Numbered from the stretch's first letter, positions 26,291-34,942 are shown. The stretch is DNA of 64,000 bases from Candidatus Rokuibacteriota bacterium (GCA_003220435.1 QHSL01000081.1:19020-83019); one strand, 5' to 3'. The notes: a model not told the origin generated them from the letters alone. Numbers and translations are program-made.

Positions 26291-27112
26291 TCATCGCTGG
26301 CTCAGGTAATGCTCGGCGATCTCGATCGGGCGCGCGATCCACACGTCCTTCTTGGCGAGGATGTACTGGATGAGCCGCTCGACCATCCGCATCCGTGACG
26401 GGCGGCCGATGACTTGCGGATGGCCCATCACGTTGAAGAAGCCGCCCTCCTCGTAGGCGCCCTCGAACTCCTCCTTCCAGATCTCGAAGACGTCCTCCTG
26501 GCTCCAGATCCCGTTGCCCACGGGCGGCACCGCGCTGAACCCGAAGTACACCCAGTCGTCGTTGACCCACGCGGTGGGCAGCTCCACCAGCTCGCCGTAC
26601 GGGGTCTTGTGGCAGTAGGGCAGATCGGCGTCCATCAGGTTGCTGTGATAGACCAAGCCGTGCTTGCGGAGCAGCTCCATCGTGTGCTTGCTCGGGTCGC
26701 ACGACGGCGCGCGCGAGCCCTGCGGCCGGATGCCCAGCACGTTCTGGAAGACGTCCAGCGTCTTCACCAGCAGCGCTTCCTCCTCCTCGCGGCCCGAGAG
26801 GAAAAACGGCTTCTCGTGCAGGTAGCCATGGTGACCGATCTCGTGCCCGCGCTTCAGGACCTCGCGGCACATGTCCGGGTAGCGCTCGACGATCCAGCCG
26901 GGAATGAAGAAGCCGCACTTGATGTCGTACTTGTCGAGGATCCGGAGGATGCGCGGCATCCCCGTCTTCGGCCCGTAGGCGCCCATGCCCATGTGGAGCG
27001 GCCGCTCGGCCAGCGCCGGATCGCGCAGGATCCATGGGCTCTCGCCGTCGACGTCGAACGAGATCATCACGGCGCACCGCGCGCCATTCTTCCACTTGAT
27101 CGTTTGCTCCAT
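26291..27112 (-). CDS. Polysaccharide deacetylase family (CE4) protein
   Basis: This encodes 273 residues from ATG with AGGAGA upstream. CE4 metal and catalytic motifs are present: ISFDVDGE (Asp20 and Asp22), the H-x3-H motif in GHHGYLH (His95, His99), RAPSCDP for the third motif, and NVMGHPQVIGRPSR near the C-terminus. No signal peptide is seen, so it is intracellular. It resembles the cytosolic CE4 proteins related to HP0310 and allantoinase PuuE, many of which act on small N-acyl or cyclic amide compounds rather than on cell-wall polymers. Its neighbours are an M20 peptidase, a CoA ligase and a LivK binding protein, which also suggests a small-molecule substrate. Confidence 0.85.
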   Translation of the reverse strand: MEQTIKWKNGARCAVMISFDVDGESPWILRDPALAERPLHMGMGAYGPKTGMPRILRILDKYDIKCGFFIPGWIVERYPDMCREVLKRGHEIGHHGYLHEKPFFLSGREEEEALLVKTLDVFQNVLGIRPQGSRAPSCDPSKHTMELLRKHGLVYHSNLMDADLPYCHKTPYGELVELPTAWVNDDWVYFGFSAVPPVGNGIWSQEDVFEIWKEEFEGAYEEGGFFNVMGHPQVIGRPSRMRMVERLIQYILAKKDVWIARPIEIAEHYLSQR

Positions 27113-27122
27113 GAAAGGTCTC

Positions 27123-28448
27123 CTAAGCGCCCGCGACGTCGAGCAGCATCTCCGTGTAGGCGCGCACGCCCTCGCGCAGGTTCTCGAGCGAGATCCGCTC
27201 GTCGTTGCCGTGGATCCGCTGAAGCTCCGTGTCTTCGAGGATGAATGGGCTGAAGCCATAGCTGTGGAGCCCGCAGCGCCGGAACACCCAGTTGTCGGTG
27301 AATGCGACGAGGATCATCGGCGCCACCACGGCGCCCGGCACCCGCCGCCGCAGCGTGTCCGCCATGGCCTTGTAGAGCTCGGTGTCGGGTGGAGAGAGAT
27401 TGGGGACCTTCGGCTCCCGGCTGATCGCGACCTCGACGTGTTCGTCGTCGACGACGCGCCGGACCCAGCCGGCGATCTCTTCGGGATCGTCGCCGGCCAG
27501 CAGCCGGCAGTCGATCTCGGCCGAGGCTTCGGGCGGGATCACGTTGATCTTCTCGCTGCCCTGCAGCACCGTCACCGCGAACGTCGTGCGGACCATCGCG
27601 GCGAACTGGCGGTTTCCCAAAAATCGCGCTCGGAACGCCGGATCTTGCAGGCTCTGCGCCAGGTCGTCGTGCCCGGCGCCTTGCTCGGTCGGCCAGAGAG
27701 CGGACACGCGGGAGAAGTACTCCTGCACCTCCGGGAGTACGCGGACCGGCCGCTCGGCCTCGAGCAGACGGTTGAGCGCGCGAATGAGCCGGTGCGGCGC
27801 GGTGTCGGGCCACGGCATCGAGCCGTGGCCGGGCTCGCTGCGGGCCGTGAGCGTGAGCGGCAGGCCCGTCTTCTCCGAGATGACGATGGAGGCGAGCGGT
27901 GCCCTGAGGTCGTGATGCGGCTGGATCGCCCCGAGCTCGGAGATCGCGTACTCGGCCCCGGCGAGCCAGTCGCGGCGGTGGTCGGCGATGAACTGGGCGC
28001 CGAACTCGCTCCCAGCCTCCTCGTCGGCCGTGGCCAGGAACACCAGATCGCGCTTGAGCGGCACGCGGGCCCGCTGCAGCGCCAGCATGGCCGCCAGTTG
28101 GAGGATGCCGGTCGACTTCATGTCGATCGCGCCGCGTCCGTAGAGATAGTCGTCGGCGATCACGCCGCCGAACGGGTCCACCGTCCAGTACCGACGATCG
28201 GCGTACACCACGTCGACGTGGTGGTGGAGCACGATCCCGCCGAGCGAGCCGTCGCCGGCCAGGCGCGCGTAGAGGCTGGCCCGGCCGGGCGCCGCCTCGA
28301 TCGTCTCGCTCACGATGCCGTCGCGCCCCAGCACCTCGGCCAGGAACCGCGTGCCGGCGATCTCGTTGCCCGGCGGGTTCGTGGTGTCGATCATCAGGTA
28401 GCGACGGAGCAGGTCGATCGTCTCGTCGCCCAGCGCGGCCCAATCCAT
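27123..28448 (-). CDS. M20 family metallopeptidase
   Basis: This encodes 441 residues from ATG 28448; a GTG one codon upstream (28451) overlaps the preceding small gene. M20 zinc-site motifs are visible: IVLHHHVDVV (His-x-Asp), the bridging Asp and ligand in LYGRGAIDMKS, the catalytic Glu pair in LATADEEAGSEFG, and a later His in EPGHGSMPWPD. The enzyme is expected to remove an amide-linked group from a small peptide or N-acyl amino acid, as in ArgE/DapE/carboxypeptidase G2 relatives. It sits between a 60-residue protein (overlapping stop and start) and a CE4 deacetylase, in a leftward cluster with a CoA ligase. The substrate is unknown. Confidence 0.9.
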   Translation of the reverse strand: MDWAALGDETIDLLRRYLMIDTTNPPGNEIAGTRFLAEVLGRDGIVSETIEAAPGRASLYARLAGDGSLGGIVLHHHVDVVYADRRYWTVDPFGGVIADDYLYGRGAIDMKSTGILQLAAMLALQRARVPLKRDLVFLATADEEAGSEFGAQFIADHRRDWLAGAEYAISELGAIQPHHDLRAPLASIVISEKTGLPLTLTARSEPGHGSMPWPDTAPHRLIRALNRLLEAERPVRVLPEVQEYFSRVSALWPTEQGAGHDDLAQSLQDPAFRARFLGNRQFAAMVRTTFAVTVLQGSEKINVIPPEASAEIDCRLLAGDDPEEIAGWVRRVVDDEHVEVAISREPKVPNLSPPDTELYKAMADTLRRRVPGAVVAPMILVAFTDNWVFRRCGLHSYGFSPFILEDTELQRIHGNDERISLENLREGVRAYTEMLLDVAGA

Positions 28449-28630
28449 CACCGCGTCTCCGCCTCCGGGATCATCGCCTCGACGTCCCCGAGCTCCCAGC
28501 GGGCCATGTGACAGTAGAGGTCGAGCAGCTGCATCGTGCGCTCGATGGCCGGGTTGTCGCTCGCCTGCCGGAGCCGCTGCACCTCGGCCTGAATGCCGCG
28601 GATCCGCTCGATCGTCTCCTCGCGCGTCAC
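28448..28630 (-). CDS. Small helical protein translationally coupled to the CoA ligase
   Basis: This encodes 60 residues from GTG, with its start overlapping the stop of the CoA ligase by 4 bases (GTGA) and its own TGA overlapping the start of the M20 gene. The sequence is almost entirely alpha-helical and charged (REETIERIRGIQAEVQRLRQ) with a central NPAIERTMQLLDLYCHMARWE segment, compatible with a short coiled coil or a two-helix protein. It contains one Cys and no signal. No family is recognised. Overlap on both sides argues that it is a real gene, perhaps a small subunit or chaperone for the ligase. Confidence 0.65.
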   Translation of the reverse strand: MTREETIERIRGIQAEVQRLRQASDNPAIERTMQLLDLYCHMARWELGDVEAMIPEAETR

Positions 28631-30003
28631 GCGCCGGGCCCTCCGGTGAGCTGCCAGCGGTGCTCGACCGGCCGGTGATCGAAGAAGCGCTTGGCCTTCA
28701 GCTCGTAGCGCGGCAGGCTTCCGGGCTTCTGGACCTCGACGCCGATGGAGACGCCGATGACTGATTTGAACACCGCCTCCGCCTCGCGACCGACGGACGC
28801 GTAGCGGTCCTCGCCGATCTCGGCGCGGGCTTCGACTTTCACCGTCACGAAATCGTTGACGGCGTCGCGGGCGACGTGAAGCTCGTAGTGCTCCGAGAGG
28901 CCAGCCACGCGGTGCAGCAGCGCCTCGAGCGCCGACGGGTAGACGTTGACGCCCTTGACGATGATCATCTGGTCGGTGCGGCCGAGCACCCCGCCCGGAT
29001 AGTAGAGCCACGTGGTGCCGCACCCACAAGGTACGTCCGTCCAGCGGACGAGATCGTGCGTCCGGTACTTGATCAGGGGCTGGCCGTCCTGGATGTAGCT
29101 CGTGACGATGTGCTCGCCGACCTCGCCGTAGGGCACTGGGTGGCCCGACTCGTCGACGACGAGCGCGTGATACCACTCCTCGCACAGGTGAACGCCGCCC
29201 TGCAGCGGGCAGCCCGGGTTGGTGGGGCCGAGCTCGGCGATCCCGTAGAGCTCGTAACACTTGGCGCCCCACAGCTCTTCGATCGCCCGGCGCGTCGCCG
29301 GGATGCTGGCGCCGGGCTCGCCGGCGACATAGACGTGCGAGATCGACGTCTTCGCCAGGTCCATGCCGATCTCGCGCGCCGTCTCGCCGAGGTAGAGCGC
29401 GTACGTCGGCGTCGCCAGGAGCACGTCCGGACGGTACTGCTCGATCTGGCGCAGGCGCGCCTTGCTGTCGAGGCCGCCGCCCGAGACGACGGTGGCGCCG
29501 AGACGGCGCACGCCCATGTAGGCCGACCAGAACGCGGCGAAGATGCCCCAGTTGAACGCGAAGTAGAAGCTGTGGCGCGCGCGGAGGCCGGCCGCCCAGA
29601 AGCCGTAGACCCACGACTCGCCCCACAGCTCGGCGCTGTGATACGTGAGCGGGATGTGCAGCGGCACCCCGGTCGAGCCGGAGGTGGCGAACCGCTGATG
29701 GAAGAAGTCCTCGGAGATCGCGAGGGCGTCGCCGAACGGCGGGCTCACCGCCTGGGCGTCGAGGATCTCCTTCTTGTCGATGAACGGCAGGCGCTTGACG
29801 AAGTCGTCCATCGTGCGAATCTGCTCGGGCCGCACCTTGTGGCGGTCGAGCAGCTTGCGGTACATCGGGCTGTGCGCGTACGCGTACGCGATCACGGTCT
29901 GGAGCTTCCGGAGATGGAGGCGGTCGAGGTCGGCGCGCGGCATCGTCTGCGTGTACGGATTCCAGAACCGCTGGGCCTCGACTTCCGGCTTGTAGAGCTG
30001 CAT
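28627..30003 (-). CDS. Phenylacetate-CoA ligase family (PaaK-like) AMP-binding protein
   Basis: This encodes 458 residues, usual for PaaK-type ligases (about 430-460). The ATP/AMP signature is FATSGSTGVPLHIP; VYVAGEPGASI, CYELYGIAELGPT, the hinge-region GRTDQMIIVKGVNVYPS, and a C-terminal basic segment (YELKAKRFF) are also conserved. The enzyme should activate a carboxylic acid, often aromatic, to its CoA thioester via an adenylate. The acid is not determined, and no ring-oxygenase (paa) genes are near. The start codon is part of a 21-base tandem duplication shared with the end of the MetE-like gene. A small coupled gene overlaps its stop. Confidence 0.88.
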   Translation of the reverse strand: MQLYKPEVEAQRFWNPYTQTMPRADLDRLHLRKLQTVIAYAYAHSPMYRKLLDRHKVRPEQIRTMDDFVKRLPFIDKKEILDAQAVSPPFGDALAISEDFFHQRFATSGSTGVPLHIPLTYHSAELWGESWVYGFWAAGLRARHSFYFAFNWGIFAAFWSAYMGVRRLGATVVSGGGLDSKARLRQIEQYRPDVLLATPTYALYLGETAREIGMDLAKTSISHVYVAGEPGASIPATRRAIEELWGAKCYELYGIAELGPTNPGCPLQGGVHLCEEWYHALVVDESGHPVPYGEVGEHIVTSYIQDGQPLIKYRTHDLVRWTDVPCGCGTTWLYYPGGVLGRTDQMIIVKGVNVYPSALEALLHRVAGLSEHYELHVARDAVNDFVTVKVEARAEIGEDRYASVGREAEAVFKSVIGVSIGVEVQKPGSLPRYELKAKRFFDHRPVEHRWQLTGGPGA

Positions 30004-30040
30004 TTATCGGAGCTCGTGGGCCATTTATCGGAGCTCGTGG
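30001..30040. repeat. 21-base tandem duplication at the MetE-like/CoA ligase junction
   Basis: CATTTATCGGAGCTCGTGG occurs at 30001-30019 and again at 30022-30040 (period 21). On the minus strand each copy contains HELR codons, a TAA and an ATG. Copy 2 supplies the end of the MetE-like protein and a mini-ORF start; copy 1 supplies the CoA ligase ATG. Confidence 0.95.
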
Positions 30041-31107
30041 TCGCCTTGGACCGAGGGTGGCCTGTTCGAGGTGCTCGGGGCACCGACAAGCCCGTTTCTG
30101 ACCTCATGCGCACCAGCGACGAGGGCTTGCAGCTTCGCGAACGCCAGGTGCCGAGGCAGCCGCGCCAGCCCGCAGTCGGGGTTGATCCACAGCTTCTCGG
30201 CCCTCACGCTCTCGAGGAGCCGCCTGATCCGCCGCGCGACGAGATCCGGGCTCTCGACGTAGAAGTTCTTGAGGTCGAGCACGCCGGCCCCCAGCTCCTT
30301 CGGGCAATCGAACTCGCGCCAGAGCCGGGTCTCGGCCATCTCGCGGTTGGCGAACTCGAGGACGAGCTGGTCGGCGCTCACGCCGCAGATGGCCGGGAAC
30401 AGGGGCCGGTACGTCCGCTCGCCGTAGCCGAATCCCTCCAGCGTGCCGAAGCAGATGTGCCAGAAGCGGCGCTCCACCGCGACGCCGTCGAAGCACCGGT
30501 CGTACAGCTCGATGAGTCGCTTCGGCTCCATGAGAAAGCTCTGGTACACGTCGTCGAGCTGGAGGTTGCGCGCGCCGCCGGCGGCGAGCGCCCGGAGCTC
30601 GCGGTTGATGATCGTCGCCAGGTCCGCCGCGACCTCGAGCCGGTCGCGGTAGGGGCCGCCCTTGGTGATCTGGGTCGCCAGCGTCATCGGGCCCGGAAGC
30701 GTGATCTTGAAGGGCCGCGTCGTCGCCCGCCGCAGATACTCGAGCTCCTTCAGCGCGCCGAGCCCCTCGGGCGCGGAGATCCGCTCCTGGGGCTCGTAGA
30801 ACACGTGGCCGTCGTAGGCGAGCACGCCGACCTTCCGGCGCGGCTCGAGCTGCCGGAGGCCGCGGAAGTACTTGAAGATCGACACGATGAAACCCTGGCG
30901 CCGCATCTCGCCGTCGGAGATCAGGTCGACGCCGGCGCGCTCCTGGTCGCGGATCGCCGTGTCGACGGCGTCGTTCTCGGTCTCCGCGAGGTCCATCGCG
31001 CCGAAGCCGCCGGCCTCGATCTTCTCCCAGGCGGCCCAGAGCCAGGCCGGGATGGCATAGCTGCCGACGACGGTCGTGGGAAGAATCGGCAGCGCCGGGG
31101 CCGTCAC
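30025..31107 (-). CDS. Core MetE-like cobalamin-independent methionine synthase C-terminal domain protein
   Basis: This encodes 360 residues corresponding to the C-terminal catalytic barrel of MetE; full MetE is about 750 residues. It begins LPTTVVGSYAIPAW, the usual MetE_C entry. Zinc ligands can be placed in FWHICFGT (His and Cys), LEFANREM (Glu) and WINPDCGLARLP (Cys), so the metal site looks complete. Stand-alone proteins of this type are variously core methionine synthases with unusual methyl donors, or act on other thiols, such as the coenzyme M epoxide enzymes. It lies 7 bases downstream of a LivK-type binding protein and ahead of a CoA ligase, a context that suggests a catabolic role. 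The last codons are part of a tandem duplication. Confidence 0.85.
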   Translation of the reverse strand: MTAPALPILPTTVVGSYAIPAWLWAAWEKIEAGGFGAMDLAETENDAVDTAIRDQERAGVDLISDGEMRRQGFIVSIFKYFRGLRQLEPRRKVGVLAYDGHVFYEPQERISAPEGLGALKELEYLRRATTRPFKITLPGPMTLATQITKGGPYRDRLEVAADLATIINRELRALAAGGARNLQLDDVYQSFLMEPKRLIELYDRCFDGVAVERRFWHICFGTLEGFGYGERTYRPLFPAICGVSADQLVLEFANREMAETRLWREFDCPKELGAGVLDLKNFYVESPDLVARRIRRLLESVRAEKLWINPDCGLARLPRHLAFAKLQALVAGAHEVRNGLVGAPSTSNRPPSVQGDHELR

Positions 31108-31114
31108 GCGTGCT

Positions 31115-32293
31115 CTACTCGGCGAGCGTGAAAACGCCCCGCTTCACGGTGAGGGCCCAGACGTGCCCGACGTTCACGCCGAGCTCGTTCATCGTGACCG
31201 CGCCGATGGCGCCGTCGTACGCCTTGAGCCCTGCCCAGCACTTCGCGAGCTTGTCGCGATCGCTCTCGAGGTCGTCCGGCTTGTTGGTCACACCCGCGGT
31301 CTCGATGCACATCTTGGAGATGAAGAGCTGGTCGTACATCGCGAGCCCGGACGAGTTGGGGCGCTTGCCCCCGGAGCGCTCGAGGAACTTCTTCACGAAG
31401 GCCTGCACACGCGGGGTCGGCCGCTCGTTCCACGCGTAGGTGGTGGTGTACCACCCCTCGACGGCGTCGCCGCCGAGCGTGACGAGGTCGGGCGTGGCGG
31501 TCGCGACGCCGCCGTGGAACGGCCCCTTGTAGCCCTGCCGGCGCGCCTCCTTGGCGATCAGCGCCGCCTCCCGCGAGCCGGAGCCGAGGAAGAGCATGTC
31601 GGGCTGCTTACTGAGCGCGCGGGTGACCTGCGCGCTGAAGTCGAGGTCGCCGGTCTGGAAGGTGATCGAGTCCAGCAGCTCGATCCCCGCCTGCTGGAAG
31701 GTGCCCGGCATCACGCGCGTCGCCTCCGCGGTGGAGATCGCGTCGGCCTGGTTGTAGATGATGGTCGCCTTCTTGACGCTCGGGTTCTGCTTGCGAAGGG
31801 CCGCGAGCCCGGTGCCCAGCGCCTTGGCGGCGCCGGGGTTCATCGTATAAGCCCACGGCCGGAACTTGTCGGTGAGCCCTGGTGCGGCAGCGGTCGGGGT
31901 GATGATCGGGATCTTCAGGCTGGCCGAGAGTGGGAACATGACGCCGGCGCTCGAGCTGGAGATCGATCCGTGGATCATCAGCACCCGGTCGGTCTGGGCC
32001 AGCCGGCGCGTCAGCGTGACCGACTCCTTGGGATCACCGCGGTCGTCGGCGACCACCAGCTCGATCGGCAAGCCGCCGATCCCGCCGGCGGCATTGATCT
32101 CGTCGCGCGCGAACTCGGCGCCGATCAACCCGTGCTGGCCCCAGTCGACGAAGATCCCGGCCATCGGCATGATCACGCCGAGTCGCACCTTGTCCCCCGC
32201 CAGCTTCGCGCCGGCGGCCGGAGAGAGCGCCAGGCTGGCGAGCGCCACCGTGACGACCGTGATCTTTAGCGCGCGACGCCGAAACCCCCTCAT
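31115..32293 (-). CDS. Branched-chain amino acid-type ABC transporter substrate-binding protein
   Basis: This encodes 392 residues with a signal peptide (RRRALKITVVTVALASLALSPAAGA), so it is periplasmic. The mature start KVRLGVIMPMAGIFVDWGQHGLIGAE and DEINAAGGIGGLPIELVVADDRGDPKESV are classic type I periplasmic binding fold features of LivJ/LivK proteins. The ligand may be an amino acid, amide, aromatic acid or other small molecule; such proteins are often not specific for leucine. It is transcribed divergently from livHMGF and starts a leftward cluster of metabolic genes that probably act on the imported compound. Confidence 0.9.
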   Translation of the reverse strand: MRGFRRRALKITVVTVALASLALSPAAGAKLAGDKVRLGVIMPMAGIFVDWGQHGLIGAEFARDEINAAGGIGGLPIELVVADDRGDPKESVTLTRRLAQTDRVLMIHGSISSSSAGVMFPLSASLKIPIITPTAAAPGLTDKFRPWAYTMNPGAAKALGTGLAALRKQNPSVKKATIIYNQADAISTAEATRVMPGTFQQAGIELLDSITFQTGDLDFSAQVTRALSKQPDMLFLGSGSREAALIAKEARRQGYKGPFHGGVATATPDLVTLGGDAVEGWYTTTYAWNERPTPRVQAFVKKFLERSGGKRPNSSGLAMYDQLFISKMCIETAGVTNKPDDLESDRDKLAKCWAGLKAYDGAIGAVTMNELGVNVGHVWALTVKRGVFTLAE

Positions 32294-32419
32294 GTCAGTG
32301 CTCTCCCCTCATCGCGCCCTCACGCGAAAGAAACCCTCCTCGAAGGCGATCCACTCGTGCAGCCGCATGCCGGTTGGAAAGATGCGAATCTTCGTGAGCA
32401 CGGGCATCGTTGGGCGACG

Positions 32420-32446
32420 GTAATACGGCGGACCGAACGCTGTCAA
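32420..32446 (-). promoter_or_regulatory. Candidate promoter for the leftward LivK cluster
   Basis: On the minus strand TTGACA (32446-32441) is followed, after a short spacer of 15 bases, by TATTAC (32425-32420). The leader to the ATG at 32293 would be about 120 bases. The spacing is below the optimum, so this is tentative. Confidence 0.4.
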
Positions 32447-32454
32447 TCCAGGTG

Positions 32455-32460
32455 TATGAT
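32455..32460 (+). promoter_or_regulatory. Candidate -10 box (TATGAT) for livH
   Basis: TATGAT lies 8 bases ahead of the ATG at 32469 with no Shine-Dalgarno sequence, implying an essentially leaderless message for the rightward livHMGF genes. Confidence 0.45.
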
Positions 32461-32468
32461 CGCGCACA

Positions 32469-33338
32469 ATGTTCGTCCAGCAGCTCGTCAACGGGCTGAT
32501 GCTCGGCGGTGCGTACGCTCTCGTCGCGATCGGGTACACGCTCATCTTCGGCGTCCTGAACCTGCTCCACCTGGCGCACGGCGAGGTCTTCATGGTCGGC
32601 GCCTACGTGGGGCTCGCGCTGGCCCTCGCCGGCTTCTCGCCCTGGGCGACGCTCGCGGGCGCGATGCTCGCCGCGGCCGTGCTCGGTGTCGTCGTCGAGC
32701 GTGTCGCGTTTCGCCCGGTGCGCAATCGGGGAAGTCACGTCACGCCGTTGATGACGACGATCGCCGTCGGCCTCGTGCTCCAGCACGGCGTGGTGAAGAT
32801 CTTCGGCGCCGAGCCGGTGGCGTTCCCGGCGCCCTTCGCGTCGGCGTCGCTCGACCTCGGCCCCGTGACGCTCACCACGCTCCAGCTGCTCATCCTCGGC
32901 ACGTCCGTGGCGCTGATGGCGTTGCTCGAGCTGTTCCTGCGCGCGACGCCGGCGGGCATGGCGATCCGAGCGACGGCCGAGAACCCGACGGTCGCCGGGC
33001 TCATGGGCATCAACGTCTCTCTGGCGATCGTGCTCACCTTCGCGATCGCCTCGGCGCTCGCCGGGGCGGCCGGCGTCCTGCTGGCCTGGAACTTCACCGC
33101 GCTGAGCCCGTTCTTCGGCGTGCGGGTCGGCCTCAAGGGGCTCGCCATCATGCTGCTGGGCGGGCTCGGCAACGTCACCGGCGCGATGGTCGGCGGCCTG
33201 ATCGTGGGCGTCGTCGAGGTGCTGAGCGTCGCCTATCTCGCGTCGTCGTACCGGGACGCGTTCGCGTTCGCGGTGATGATCCTGATCCTCCTCGTGCGTC
33301 CGACGGGGCTCCTCGGCGCGCGGCTCCAGAGCGGCTGA
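32469..33338 (+). CDS. livH: Branched-chain amino acid ABC transporter permease, LivH type
   Basis: This encodes 289 residues, almost entirely hydrophobic helices (about eight), beginning FVQQLVNGLMLGGAYALVAIGYTLIFGV, the LivH hallmark, followed by NLLHLAHGEVFMVGAY. The segments ATAENPTVAGLMGIN, the cytoplasmic loop that contacts the ATPase, and VGLKGLAIMLLGGLGNVTGAM also match LivH. It forms the inner-membrane channel with LivM and is energised by the LivG and LivF ATPases that follow in order. It is first in the rightward operon, with a -10-like box directly before the start. Confidence 0.92.
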   Translation: MFVQQLVNGLMLGGAYALVAIGYTLIFGVLNLLHLAHGEVFMVGAYVGLALALAGFSPWATLAGAMLAAAVLGVVVERVAFRPVRNRGSHVTPLMTTIAVGLVLQHGVVKIFGAEPVAFPAPFASASLDLGPVTLTTLQLLILGTSVALMALLELFLRATPAGMAIRATAENPTVAGLMGINVSLAIVLTFAIASALAGAAGVLLAWNFTALSPFFGVRVGLKGLAIMLLGGLGNVTGAMVGGLIVGVVEVLSVAYLASSYRDAFAFAVMILILLVRPTGLLGARLQSG

Positions 33339-33345
33339 GGTCCGG

Positions 33346-34200
33346 GTGCTCTCGGATCACGCCGTCTCGATCCTGATCTTCGCGGGCATCGACATCATCA
33401 TGGCACTGTCGTTCTTCCTGCCCGCGTCCGCGGGGCAGCTCTCGGCCGGCCAGGGCGGCTTCATGGCCCTCGGCGCCTACACGTCCGCCTACCTGTCGGT
33501 GCACCATCAGGCGCCGTTCCCTCTGGCGCTCGCCGCCGGTGGTCTCGTCGGCGGCCTGGTCGGGCTCGTCGTCGGCTTTCCGGCCCTGCGTCTGCGCGGG
33601 CTCTACCTCGTGCTCGTCACCTTCGGCTTCGGCGAGATGGTCCGCGTGCTGTTCCTGAGTGCGCCCGCGTTCGGCGGCCCCGCGGGCTTCGCGGGCATCC
33701 CGCCCACCACGACCATCTGGTACGTGCTCGGGCTGGTCCTCGTCCTCGTCTATTTCTTCGCGCGGCTCAGCCGCTCGCGCATGGGGCGCGCCTTCGCGGC
33801 GCTGCGCGACGACGAGGCGGCCGCCGAGGCGATGGGGGTGAACTCGACCTACGTGAAGCTGGCGGCCTTCGCGGCGGGCGGTGTCATCGCCGGGCTCGGT
33901 GGCGGACTCTACGCTCACTACACCCTCTTCATCGATCCCGAGGCGTTCGGGGTGGGGCGGTCGCTCTTCGTCATGCTCTACGCGGTGTTCGGCGGGCTCG
34001 CGAGCTTCTGGGGCTCCGTTGTCGGCGCGGCCATCCTCTCGGTCCTGCCCGAGCTGCTGCGCTGGGTGAAGGACTGGCGCGAGATCCTCTACGGGCTGCT
34101 GGTGCTGCTCATGATGCTGGTGCGGCCGCAGGGCCTGCTCGATCCCACCCTGTTGGCCCGGATCTCGGCACGCGGTGAGCGAGCCGCTGCTCGCGGTTGA
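33346..34200 (+). CDS. livM: Branched-chain amino acid ABC transporter permease, LivM type
   Basis: This encodes 284 residues from GTG, 7 bases after livH. Multiple transmembrane helices and LivM motifs are present: SAGQLSAGQGGFMALGAYTSAYL, FPALRLRGLYLVLVTFGFGEMV, and GRAFAALRDDEAAAEAMGVN (ATPase-contact loop). It is the second permease subunit. The end overlaps the GTG start of the LivG-type ATPase by 26 bases, implying coupled translation. Confidence 0.92.
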   Translation: MLSDHAVSILIFAGIDIIMALSFFLPASAGQLSAGQGGFMALGAYTSAYLSVHHQAPFPLALAAGGLVGGLVGLVVGFPALRLRGLYLVLVTFGFGEMVRVLFLSAPAFGGPAGFAGIPPTTTIWYVLGLVLVLVYFFARLSRSRMGRAFAALRDDEAAAEAMGVNSTYVKLAAFAAGGVIAGLGGGLYAHYTLFIDPEAFGVGRSLFVMLYAVFGGLASFWGSVVGAAILSVLPELLRWVKDWREILYGLLVLLMMLVRPQGLLDPTLLARISARGERAAARG

Positions 34201-34942
34201 GGGGCTCTCCCGCAGCTTCGGGAGCCTCCTCGTCCTCGCGGGGCTCGACCTCGCTGTCGAGGCCGGCGGCATTCACGCGATCATCGGCCCGAACGGCGCC
34301 GGGAAGACGACGTTCTTCAACCTGGTGACGGGCGCGCTCGCCCCGCGCGCAGGACGCCTTCGATTCGCCGGCGCCGACATCGGCCATCTCGCCGCGTACC
34401 GGCGGACGGCGCTCGGAATGTGTCGCACGTTCCAGAACATCCGGCTCTTCGGCTCCATGACCGCGCTCGACAACGTCCTGCTCGGGCTCCATTGCCGCAC
34501 GCGTGGAGGGCTGCTGGCGCCGCTCCTCGGCGTTCCCTTCCGTCCGTCGCGGGGTGAGGTCGCCGCCTACGAGCGCGCGGCGGAGGTTCTCGAGCTGGTG
34601 GGACTCACGGCCAGAGCGCAGCGGCCGGCGGTGGAGCTGCCCTACGGCGAGCAGCGCCGCCTCGAGATCGCCCGTGCGCTGGCCAGCTCGCCTCGCCTGC
34701 TTCTTCTCGATGAGCCGTCGGCCGGGATGAACCCCCAGGAGACTCTCGAGCTGGAGGCGCTCATCGGGCAGGTCAATCGGCGCGGCGTGACGATCCTCCT
34801 GATCGAGCACAAGATGTCGCTCGTCATGAAGCTCTCGAGGATCGTGACGGTGCTGAACTTCGGCCAGAAGATCGCCGAGGGGCCACCCGCCCAGATCCAG
34901 CGAGACCCGCGCGTCATCGAGGCTTACCTTGGCGCTGAGTAG
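34175..34942 (+). CDS. livG: ABC transporter ATP-binding protein, LivG type
   Basis: This encodes 255 residues from GTG. Walker A is GPNGAGKTT at about residues 40-48, the signature loop is PYGEQRRLEIARAL, Walker B is LLLLDEPSAGMNP, and the switch His lies in LLIEHKM. The LivG-specific segment GMCRTFQNIRLFGSMTALDNVLLG is present. It hydrolyses ATP to drive the LivHM channel. A 142-base nested hairpin separates it from livF, which could affect their relative expression. Confidence 0.93.
   Translation: MSEPLLAVEGLSRSFGSLLVLAGLDLAVEAGGIHAIIGPNGAGKTTFFNLVTGALAPRAGRLRFAGADIGHLAAYRRTALGMCRTFQNIRLFGSMTALDNVLLGLHCRTRGGLLAPLLGVPFRPSRGEVAAYERAAEVLELVGLTARAQRPAVELPYGEQRRLEIARALASSPRLLLLDEPSAGMNPQETLELEALIGQVNRRGVTILLIEHKMSLVMKLSRIVTVLNFGQKIAEGPPAQIQRDPRVIEAYLGAE

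Noticed and set aside
30006..30024. Mini-ORF MAHELR between the MetE-like and CoA ligase genes
   Set aside because: It results from the tandem duplication. It may affect reinitiation but is not supported as a gene.
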